From: Prinia subflava
Lineage: Eukaryota > Chordata > Aves > Passeriformes > Cisticolidae
DNA: 64,000 nucleotides
NCBI RefSeq assembly: GCF_021018805.1
Contig: NC_086254.1
Coordinates: 23,053,300-23,117,299, forward strand
Direction of reading: 5' to 3'
This document shows, piece after piece, positions 45,506 through 55,552 of this stretch. A program made the translations under genes and the position numbers. Every line of letters begins with the position of its first letter. Position 1 is the stretch's first letter. A model generated the notes under the pieces. It saw only the letters and a list, made by a program, of their open reading frames with translations. It searched no databases and was not told where the DNA came from.

Positions 45506-48500
45506 CCAGAAACCAGGCACATTTAGTCTGTCCTAAGTGTAGAACTCTAGAAGTTGTTTTTTTTGGCCAAAATCCCTTGAGTGCGTTCTGGAAGGTGCTG
45601 ATTGCTCCGGTGGAGGGCATGGCCAGCCCAAAGGCACAGGTTGGAATCTACAGCTCCTCACTGCTGACTGGATCCTGTCTGGTTTGCTGCAAGCTTCATT
45701 CACTCAGCTGCAAGATTATGGTAAGATATTTTATGTTCCTTGTGCTTTGCGCCATCAGTCAGGCACGCACATCACACTTCTAGCTCCAGTGAAGGGAAGG
45801 TGGCAAGTTTGTTCTGATGGGTCCCACAGGCTTTTGAACCACTTGTGAACATTCTCCTGCCAGCCTTTCCTACCCCACACTCTTCTATCTGCTGCTCTCT
45901 TATTGTTTTCATGGGTCAGTGCTGGTTACCTTTTGAGAGAGGATTTTTGTGTTAAAGCACGATTGGAAAAAGTGTCTAACTCAGACATGCACAGCTGCTT
46001 TAGTCACTTGTGGAAATTTGCTGTTTCCATTTCTTTGGCTTCAAGTCCTTCAAGAAGTTGTAGAGATAGCTACAAAATCTCTGCTTGTATTGATAATACT
46101 TCATGTTATTTTAAATGCATATGTTGATCCTCCAGCCATACTCTTGTTACAGAACTTGGTCTTGCTGATTTGCATTAGAAGACAAAGCTCAGTCAAAACT
46201 TCCCTCCTCCAATTAGCACAGTAAAATGTAGGAAGAGAAACACGTTTTGGGTTTTTTTTCCCCATGGACTGCTGTGCTCTGGTGTTTGTGCTGAGCACAC
46301 TTGAGTAACTCTCTTCAGTAAGATGAAGTAAACTCCGTTGCCCAAGGGGAATCGATCACGGTGTGGGGTTTCAGAGCAGTCCTGCTCTCGTGGCTGCACC
46401 CAGAGCATCCCTTCCCTTTGTCAGCGCTGACTCCTGCTGAACCGGCTGCGCTCTGCAGGCTGTGCACAACCACTCTGCAATCAGATTTGCATTTCATTTC
46501 CTTCCAGCACAGGCTGCTGCTGCAGCAGCAGCTCTCTTGGGTCCTGGATTGGTCATTTTCTTTTACCCTCAAAGAAAGATGGTCTACATTTGTTTCTTGT
46601 CTGCTCTGCGATTGTTATCCTGGGTTTGTGCACCATCTCTCTGGCTCTGTTCCAAGCTCTTGTTCAGAGCTGCAGCAGTTATCATATCAATTACCTCAGC
46701 ATTGTGCTGTAGGTGTGGCTTTTCCCTACTCCCTTCTGACATCAGTGTTAGAAGTTTGTACCTTATTTTTGGAAATTCCAGGCTCAAAATTTAATCTGAT
46801 GTAGTTTACCTGAATATGAGTCATACCCCAGCCCACCAGTCTGTTGTTTACATATATGTTATGATAGAGGAGGATTTTCCTGCCCACCATCAACCTGAAA
46901 TAATTCAGTAGAATAAACCTGCAATCAATCTGCTTCATCCCCCCCATTCTGTATTGATTGTGTATTTTGACTAACACTAGGAAATATCAGTCTGCCTCCT
47001 CTGACAGAGTCCCACCCTGCGTGTCTGTGCTCCCTCTCTGTGGCTCTGCAGGACAGCCTGTAAGGACACCCCAGTGTCTGGGGCTGCACTGGTGTCACTG
47101 CTGGGGAGTGGCTGCGTGTGCATTTGGGGCTGCAGTGCTGACACCGTAGTGCAGGGGACACTGCTGGTTTGTGTTCAGGAGAAAGCTTCTGCTGTTTGGT
47201 CTGCTATTGCAGAACACTCAGAGCACTGTAAAAGCACTTGATCTGCATTGATCTACTCCTTCTGGTAATAAAAATGCCATAAAATCTTACTAGGAGTAAT
47301 TATATATTATATTGCTTTGTTTATACTCAGTTGTTAAAAACACAAATACCTTAAAAAAAAGCAAAGACACAAATGAGTTACATTTTGTGAAAAATGTGAC
47401 TCATTTGTATCTTTGGTTTTTTTAGGAAGTAAAAATGTACAAGTACCTGTTGGAGTAAAAGGTAAATGTTCAAGTAAATCAGTAAAATGTACAAATGCCT
47501 ATTGGAGTTTATAAAGCTTGATCCATAGATTAAATGACCTACAGTAGTCATATATGCTTTATTTGACATTCTAGATTAAATACCTGAAACTGCCCCCCAA
47601 AATTCCCTGCACTGTTAGCCCAGTGCCAGGTTCTCTCCATTCTCACTCTCCTCTGTGTGGTTAAAGAAGATTTTCCTCTAGCTCGGGGGAGCCCTTCCTG
47701 ACCTCAGCCCCTCATTCCCCACAGGTGCCCCTGAGCACTGGGCACACCTGCAGGAATCCACAGCTCTGTCAGGTGCCAGAGCGAGCTCTGGAATTCAGCT
47801 GCAGGAGGAATCCCTCCCTCAGTGCTGCTCCTGCAGGGCACAGAGGAACTGCCCAGGAGAGGAATGGTGATCAGTGTGGCGTGGTCAGGAGAGGCTGTGC
47901 TCTGATTTCATCCTCAGCTGTGGAACTCCAGTGAATCTTCAGGAAAACACAGTTATACAGAGTAAAGAATTCAGTAAAGAATTGTAACTTGGCCAAGTTC
48001 AGTCATATTTTCCTGGAAATGGGAAAATATATCCCAGATGAGGATAGTTTTTTGCCAATTTGAAATCTCTTCTGTAGCTTATGAAGGCATTGAGGCTTTT
48101 CAAAAGAGCTAAACAACACATACTTTTCCTTAATTTCATTATCTGATTTGGTTTTATTCCCTAAAACTTTCCAAAGTTGTTAAATCTGCAGCAAATACCC
48201 AATCTGGAAAAAAAGATCAAAGCTGTAGGTTCTGCAGGGCTGGACTGCCCATACAAAAACTGTTGTGTAACTGGGACACCAGTAAGAACACCAAGGCCAG
48301 GCTGCAAACACAGAAACTTCCTTGAGTTGGGCTTCAACAAGTACAGTGCCTTCATTTTTAAAAAAAAAAAATTAAGAAAAAATTTGACTTTTGCTTAATG
48401 GTATATTTATGCTTGCAAGCACCTTGGAATGATGACATCAGTGAAGAAAAGAGAAAGGGATCTAATCCATAGGAGAAAAGTGAGTTGTACTAGCTTTGTG

Positions 48501-50771
48501 TTCTTAAAGCTGGAGATTTTTTTTCAATGGCATTGGCTGAGAATCTTGTCAAATATTTGTTTTAAGAGTATTTTTTAGCCCTTGTGTAATTTCAGACTTA
48601 TAAAACATAACCTCCAAAAAAATCTCATGCTGCTGGTATGAAGAAAAAGTGCACATTTATTAGATAATTGTTCTGGAGGCTTTTTACTGTGGTGTGGGTT
48701 TTTTTATTTTTCTTTTCCTGTACAAATATTGTAACCTGTGGACCAGCATCTGCCCCTCTGAGGTGGAGTTTGCTCTCTTGTCCTGGTCAGGGTGCTGGCT
48801 GCTGGTTTTTCCTGGCCCCTGGAGCTGATTCTCAGAAAGGAAATATGAAACTGAGGGTGGGATGTGGGACATTCTCTGTGCTCCTTTGCTGCTTCACCTG
48901 AGCTCAGTAAGGAGCAGGAGCTGCTGGTGAGTCTGACTGGCGTATCTAGGAAAGAGAGCTGTGTGTGAGGGGCTTCCCAGGGATCCCACACTGCTGGCTG
49001 CACTCTCCAGGGGTGGATCAGAGCCCCCTTCTCCGGGAGAACAAAGCTCAGGGGCTCTGAGGGCTCCGTGCAGTTCAGGTGCTGCTTCACGTAGAACACA
49101 GCAAGCTGTGTCTTATCAGAAATAAATCACTGGAGTAAGAAATCTTTCCTATGTGAGGACTTTGCACTTTTTAACTTTTGCAGATCATCTTTCAAATGTA
49201 ACTCGAGGAAGGTGTCAGCCTTGCTCTTTGCTGTATATTAGCAGTTTCTCTTCTTGAAAACTTCAGAGCAGCACATACTGCAATTTCTGTTATTCTTTGC
49301 CACTGACAGTGTGTGATCACATGTATGCCATGCTGCTTTCTGTGTCCTAATTTACCTCACAAGATAATATTTGGTGTTTTCAAAGTGCTATGAGATTTTT
49401 CTGACAGCCTTGAAGAAAAATATTTGTTAAATTAATACTAAACCTTAACAGATGGGAAAGATGAGAGGAGAGAAAATAGTGCAGAGTATTTCAAAACTGG
49501 GGGTGTACACTGTTCGTATTTCAAACTCATTAATTTTCAAGTGCTGAGTACTACAGGCCATTTTTTTAATAATGGGGAAAATAAAAAAAATCTGGCACGT
49601 GCTTAAATATTTAATGTTAAGAACTTTAGGGGAATGTTCAGTTTATTTTACCTGCAGCTGTGCTTGAAATTCATCCAGTTCCATTGTGACCTGGACTGAT
49701 ATACTGAGTGATCTGAGAGTCCTCCTTGGTTCTGTGTTGAGAAAGAAAACAGTTTAAAATGGGAACACTCAAGGGAGAGGGTGCAGTAGGCCCAGAAGTC
49801 AGGATTTCAGCTGTCACAGTGCTGTGACAATGACAGCTTGCAGTTTTCAAGTGGGCAAGAGCAGTCAAAATAAAAGAAGTCAAAATACAAAGGTACTGCC
49901 TGTCCCACCTGAAGCGATTGTGTTCGCACTCAGAGCAGGGTACAAGGGCTTTGCAGCAGACGTGTCCTTGTCACCCTGTGCCAGGCAGCACAGGAGTGAC
50001 ACACACCGCAGTGGGGGACACTGCAGAGCCACCACTGCTCCAGACACAGCACCTGGGGCAAAGCTCTTGTGTAAACAGGTGCCACATATTGGGGACAATC
50101 AGCTTTAATTGAGCCATCATGCTGCAGTGGCACCGGGGGAAAATATGGTCTCATTTATGTGTAACAAAGACGTTAAAATAACAATCCAGAGCCCTTTTTT
50201 CAGTCAGTGCTAAGATTGGCTTCTGACTTCCTGTTCTCTAATGGGAGGGATTAGGCCTTTTATGTTTTGAAAGATACTGAGCCAATTCTTATTACAAAAT
50301 TCCAGTACTGAGATCAAATGAATGAACAAAAACAACTAGAAAAAAAACTTGATTTGCCAGAGAGGCACCTTCATTAGTGCTCTCGTCTCTTTTCTGTCAT
50401 AGGGATTGTTTTTAAGCTATAATTGGATCTCACTGACAAAAGCTTCTGGCTACATATGTAAAGATTTGTAAAATGCTGCCTTTCTGTAAGCTGGTGTGAT
50501 CTGTGCCAGAAAATAGGAACCAGAGCTCCTCCCCCGTGTCTGTGCCAGGGACTATTGGTTAGTTCAGCTTGAAATGCACTCTGCAGCACACGGGTGCTGG
50601 CCCTGATGCTTGCTCTTGAAAAGCAGGAAAAATCTTCCTTAGGCAGCATTTTACACAACACTCTCCCTGTGCAGAGTTAAAGTGAATTACTTACAGAGCA
50701 GGTTACAGTCAGCAGCAGGAATTGTCTGCTCTTCCCAGGCCCTCTGCTGCTCCTGTCAGGAATGCTGGAGA
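45506..50771. other. Intergenic stretch, no gene recognised
   Basis: 5.3 kb with no array and no exon I can support. Frames of up to about 147 codons (46361-46804) and 131 codons (48704-49099, minus) have arbitrary composition. A run of 11 A lies near 48360. Confidence 0.45.
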
Positions 50772-51395
50772 GAGCTGCAGCTCAGACCCTGATGGAAGTG
50801 TCTGTGTGTCCCTGCAGCAGAGCTGCAGCTCACACTGCTATGGAAGTGTCTGTGTCCCTGCAGCAGAGCTGCAGCTCAGACCCTGATGGAAGTGTCTGTG
50901 TGTCCCTGCAGCAGAGCTGCAGCTCACACTGCTATGGAAGTGTCTGTGTCCCTGCAGCAGAGCTGCAGCTCAGACCCTGATGGAAGTGTCTGTGTGTCCC
51001 TGCAGCAGAGCTGCAGCTCACACTGCTATGGAAGTGTCTGTCAGGCCTACAGTCTGTGTGTCCCTGCAGCAGAGCTGCAGCTCACACATGGATGGAAGTG
51101 TCTGTGTGTCCCTGCAGCAGAGCTGCAGCTCACACATGGATGGAAGTGTCTGTGTGTCCCTGCAGCAGAGCTGCAGCTCACACATGGATGGAAGTGTCTG
51201 TGTGTCCCTGCAGCAGAGCTGCAGCTCACACTGCTATGGAAGTGTCTGTGTGTCCCTGCAGCAGAGCTGCAGCTCACACACTGATGGAAGTGTCTGTGTG
51301 TCCCTGCAGCAGAGCTGCAGCTCACACTGCTATGGAAGTGTCTGTGTGTCCCTGCAGCAGAGCTGCAGCTCACACTGCTATGGAAGTGTTTGCAT
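50772..51395. repeat. 46-48-bp minisatellite, about 13 copies
   Basis: Units start GAGCTGCAGCTCA, then CACTGCTATGG, CACATGGATGG or GACCCTGATGG, then AAGTGTCTGTGTGTCCCTGC and AGCA. The first six copies alternate 48-bp and 46-bp forms, so the period there is a 94-bp dimer. A short unrelated insert (AGGCCTACAGTC, about 51042-51053) interrupts the array, after which CACATGGATGG copies follow. Forward frames remain open for 130-200 codons because the unit lacks stops. They are low-complexity. Confidence 0.95.
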
Positions 51396-52973
51396 GTTCC
51401 ACTGCAGCTCTGCAGGCCTGGCTGCTGGGGCAGGGGGAGTGGCTGCAGCTGCAGCAGCTTTGCTGTCTGTACTTGCATTTCTGTCTGCAGTGCAGGCTCA
51501 GTGCCACATTTACACGGTCAGACAGGGTGCTCAGTGTCACAAAACAACCTGTGTGGAATATTTATGGCTCAGGGCTCCTCTCCATAAACCTGGGCTGTAA
51601 CTTTGTTACAGGTGTGCCATTCATACAGCTGTGTAAAGAGAAAATAACCACACTTCCCAAATTTTAGAATTGCCTTGCTAGGGAAGGCTGGCTCTGTTTC
51701 CTGTTCCAGGGTTTCTTTGGCTGTACTGTTTTTCTTGGTCTGTACTCTGCCAGCTACACGTTAAATTCCAGCTGAGATGAGGAAACATCCTGCAGGTTGT
51801 TTGACGTTAGGGTTAAACATTTCAAATGGATTTTAGTACACTGAGAATTTCTGTTCTCGCCAGCCATAGTTGTGGTGAGAGTGTTGGGAACTTTGTTTTA
51901 CCATATTTCTGTGGATTATTGACTCCAGGCACGTTATGCTCCTCTCCTTACTGCTGTAACCATGTAATAGATACTTTTGGAACGGTGTCCCATCAGAGGA
52001 ATGTCTGTGGAAATTGTGGTCTCAGTGTGACAAAGGCAAAAATTGTTGTGTTTATTCTGTTCCTATTTTTATTTCTGCACAGGAAAAAAAGCTATAAAAT
52101 TATTATCTGTTTACAAACATTTTACTTTATAAAAACATGTTCATAATGTATACTCAGGATTCAGTTGGGGTTGAAAATCACTGCAGCTGTCTTCATGCAA
52201 GCTGTTCTGTCTCTGAGCTTCCAGTTTAATATATACAGTCTGCCACATTAATTCTTGAAGTGGCTCTTAAATGGGAAGCTGTAAAAGGGGTGATCTTGGA
52301 CCAAGATATTTTTGAAAATAGGAGACACTTGTCTTTGGTTTCTTGTGTCCAAATGAGCTCAAAAGAAGCCATTTTATAGTCGCCTTCAGAATCATGAAAG
52401 GTGTGCATAAAATCCCTGCAACTTTTTGTAGTACAGGGAAAGCTGCTCACAAAGTGAATTGAAGTCTCTGGAAAAGAGCCTCGAGGAAGACAGGGAGGGC
52501 AGGAACACTTCACCATATGGGTTTCATTAATACGGGAATGAGTGAAGTGTTGGGAATGCAAAGTGAATTCGAGAAACACCTGGGCTCCTTTGTGCAGAGG
52601 AAAGAGCTGGACTGGCAGTAAAAGGGTGCGAGTGTGAATGATTAGGGATCTGGGAAGGGTGAAGGGTTTTTCAGGCTAAAGGATGCCTGGTGCCCAGGTG
52701 TTTGTGGCATCAGGATCTCCTGCTAAAGCCCCCTTTTCCAGCTATGTTTGGCTTTTGGGGCAAAGTATTGATCTCCCTTAGTTTCCCAGGCAGTGAGAAG
52801 GGGATTGCACTGTAAATCTAATTTTTGAAAAGAATGAATTTAACTCATGCCCATTTCCCAAAATGGAGCACATTCCATCACTGGTGCCGTGGCCTCGGGC
52901 ACTCTGCGCTGATGTCGCGGTGTTCCGGGCAGGGGGCTTTGCTGGGCAGGAGCGGCAGCTCCGTGTGCGCTAC
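51396..52973. other. Intergenic stretch, no gene recognised
   Basis: No exon, RNA gene or further array seen. The first 130 bp are rich in CTGCAG/GCAGCTGCAG and look like decayed edge sequence of the preceding array. Confidence 0.5.
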
Positions 52974-53325
52974 TGAGCATCCCTGAGCATCCCTGAGCAT
53001 CCCTGAACATCCCTGAGCATCTCTGAGCATCCCTGAACATCCCTGAGCATCCCTGAGCATCCCTGAGCATCCCTGAGCGTCCCCGCGCATCCCTGAGCAT
53101 CCCTGAACACCCCTGAGCATCCCTGAGCATCCCTGAGCATCCCTGAGCATGCCAGAGCATCCCTGAGCATCCCTGAGCATCCCTGAACATCCCTGAGCAT
53201 CCCTGAGCATCTCTGAGCATCCCTGAGCATCTCTGAGCATCCCTGAACATCCCTGAGCATCCCTGAGCATCCCTGAACATCCCCGCACATCCCTGCTCTC
53301 ACCCGCGCATCCCCGCGCATCCCTG
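52974..53325. repeat. 10-bp array (GAGCATCCCT), about 35 copies
   Basis: Nearly unbroken 10-bp periodicity of GAGCATCCCT with variants GAACATCCCT, GAGCATCTCT and, near the right end, CGCGCATCCC. The minus strand has no stops, so a ten-residue repeat (GMLRDAQGCS-type) continues into flanking frames. I treat this as non-coding. Confidence 0.96.
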
Positions 53326-53340
53326 CTCCCGCCTGTCCCC

Positions 53341-53370
53341 GCCCGGTCCCGCCCGGTCCCGCCCGGTCCC
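53341..53370. repeat. 10-bp array (GCCCGGTCCC), three copies
   Basis: Three exact copies immediately right of the 10-bp GAGCATCCCT array. The two arrays share the period but not the sequence. Confidence 0.9.
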
Positions 53371-53985
53371 TCGCTGCCCGCGCTGCACAGCCCGTGCTCC
53401 GGGCGGTTTTTCCCGGTTTCCCAGCGTTGCCATTGGCAGGCTGAACTGCCCGTTTTACACAGGTGCCTCTGCGCTGGGTGCTGAGAGCGAGGGGAGTGCG
53501 GCTGTAAGGGAAACCCGAACAACCCCCGAGTGTGTGGCTCGGTGGGGTCGGGTTTCTCCTCTGGCGCTTCTGAGGAGTCTTTACTCAGCAGTCGCGTTTT
53601 TCCCTGTGGTACAAACGCAGCCGAGCAGATGGGGAGTGCGAACACACGGACTGCGGCTCTGCCTGGAGCCGGGAACGGGGAGCTGGGCTGGCGCTGCCTC
53701 CCGGTTTCCAGGAGCGTTTACAAGTTAATGAACCTGTTCCACTCGAAATAACCCGTGCTATGTGCTGGGTTCAGCGGTGGAGAGATCCTTTAGGAGTAAT
53801 CGAGGAAAGCGGGAGGTTTTTAGACACTGAGCTTGTGGGTTTTTTTTCCTATGGCTGATTTTGGCACATTTGTCTTTAATATGAAACTGCACAGAAAGGC
53901 AGAAGGAACAACAGTGGATAACAACAGGCAGCCTTCACCTGAAGGCGCCTACAGGAAAGATGGAAAGGGACTGTTAAAAGGGCCT
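53371..53985. other. CpG-moderate unique stretch
   Basis: 53371-53730 is moderately CpG-rich and non-repetitive and could be a weak promoter. No exon recognised. Confidence 0.45.
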
Positions 53986-54173
53986 GGAGTGACAGGACAA
54001 GGGGCAGTGGCTGGAGAGCAATGTTGGATGGGATATTGGAAAGAAATTCTTTGCTCTGAGGGTGGTGATGCCCTGGCACAGGTTGTCCAGAGAAGCTGTG
54101 GCTGCCGCATCACTGAAAGTGTCCAAGGCCAGGCTGGACAGAGCTTGGAGCAGCCTGGGACTCTGGTATTGTT
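53986..54173 (+). mobile_element. CR1-type LINE fragment
   Basis: GTGACAGGACAAGGGGCAGT, then GATATTGGAAAGAAATTCTT, GAGGGTGGTGATGCCCTGGC, ACAGGTTGTCCAGAGAAGCT and GTGTCCAAGGCCAGGCTGGA, follow the CR1 3' region in order and in sense orientation. The final CR1 terminus is missing (the copy stops after GAGCAGCCTGGGA), so both ends are truncated. Confidence 0.9.
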
Positions 54174-54484
54174 GGGGTTTGTGTAAAACGTTCCTCACTT
54201 CCATAGCATTTATGGAAACAGGACTGAAGGCCAGGTTCCTGCTGGGAAAGGGAAGGGTTCTGTACCTGGCTCACCTTTGGCTTGAAATGTCAGCTCACGA
54301 CTGCTGGGAAAGACCAAACTACTTACTCTGAGTGTGCACGAGTGTGTCTTTAACACCCAAAGGCTGATTTGCTGTACCTTCTCTCCAAGTAAAGCTCTGT
54401 CCTGTGCCTTGGGACCGGGCTGTGAGCACAACAGGGCCCGAGGGCACACCGCTGCAGCTGTGGTGTGGTTATGGGGCAGCGAGT
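54174..54484. other. Short intergenic stretch
   Basis: Nothing recognised between the CR1 fragment and the GGTTAC array. Confidence 0.5.
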
Positions 54485-54795
54485 AAGTGGGGTTACAGTG
54501 GGGTTACAGTGAGGTTACAGTGGGGTTACACTGCGGTTACAGCGGGGTTACACGGTGTGGTTACACTGCGGTTACAGTAGGGTTACACTGCGGTTACAGC
54601 GGGGTTACACGGTGTGGTTACACTGCGGTTACAGTAGGGTTACACTGCGGTTACAGCGGGGTTACACTGCAGTTACAGTAGGGTTACACTGCGGTTACAG
54701 CGGGGTTACACGGTGTGGTTACACTGCGGTTACAGCAGGGTTACAGCGGGGTTACACGGTGTGGTTACACGCCGGTTACTCCACGGTTACACCGT
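54485..54795. repeat. 10-11-bp array (GGGGTTACAGT / CGGTTACACT)
   Basis: About 28 short units built on GGTTACA, with a higher-order block of about 57 bp (ACGGTGTGGTTACACTGCGG onward) repeated two to three times. It is G/T-rich on the + strand and weakly telomere-like, but not TTAGGG. Confidence 0.92.
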
Positions 54796-55193
54796 GTCCC
54801 CGTGTGCGCGCTCCGAGCGGAGCCTCCCCAGCCCGGGCTCCGCTGGGCTCCGGGGCTGTGTGACATCATTGGCAGCCAATCGGGAAGTGCTTCAGGGCAC
54901 AGTTTAAAGCTCTTTCATAATATATTTATAGTCAGTGCAGATATTTTTGGGCTTCAGTAGCATTCATTTTGTCGCAGAGTCCATGTGTCAGCATGGCTGG
55001 GGAAAAAAAAAAGACAGGTATGAGCATGTTGGGTTTGCACTTCAGCCGGGCACTGAAGCGCCGCAGGAGCCAGCTCTGCTGCGGGGGATTTGGCTCCTGG
55101 GCTGGGCTGGGGCGTGCTCCTGCTGGGCTGCGCCTGCTTGGGCGCACCTGCAAGGACTGCCCAGCGCTCTGCCAGGAACGGACATGCAGGACA
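54796..55193. other. Short unique stretch between two arrays
   Basis: GC-rich at first (54796-54860), then mixed. No exon recognised. Confidence 0.5.
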
Positions 55194-55552
55194 TGTGTGT
55201 GTCCGTGTGTGTGTCCGTGTGTGTGTCCGTGTGTGTGTCCGTGTGTGTGTCCGTGTGTGTGTCCGTGTGCCTGTCCGTGTGTGTGTCCGTGTGTGTGTCC
55301 GTGTGTCTGTCCGTGTGCCTGTCCGTGTGCGTGTCCGTGTGTGTGTCCGTGTGCGTGTCCGTGTGTGTGTCCGTGTGCCTGTCCGTGTGTCTGTCCGTGT
55401 GTCTGTCCGTGTGTGTCCGTGTGTCTGTCCGTGTGTGTCCGTGTGCCTGTCCGTGTGTGTGTCCGTGTGTGTGTCCGTGTGCCTGTCCGTGTGTGTGTCC
55501 GTGTGCCTGTCCGTGTGTCTGTCCGTGTGTGTGTCCGTGTGTCTGTCCATGT
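55194..55552. repeat. 12-bp array (GTGTGTGTCCGT), about 30 copies
   Basis: Units GTGTGTGTCCGT, GTGTGCCTGTCC and GTGTCTGTCCGT run without interruption, except for two 10-bp deletion variants near 55415-55440. There is one CpG per unit. The sequence is stop-free on both strands across the whole array, so long Val/Cys/Ser or Thr/His/Asp frames result. They are not genes. Confidence 0.96.

Noticed and set aside
50762..51667. Cysteine- and serine-rich forward frames of 130-206 codons, and a minus-strand frame
   Set aside because: They are translations of the 46-48-bp minisatellite. Three phases are open at once and the unit is not a multiple of three.
52840..53645. Minus-strand frame of 255 codons with a GMLRDAQGCS repeat
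   Set aside because: Driven by the 10-bp array. The non-repeat part resembles no known protein and has no splice or start evidence.
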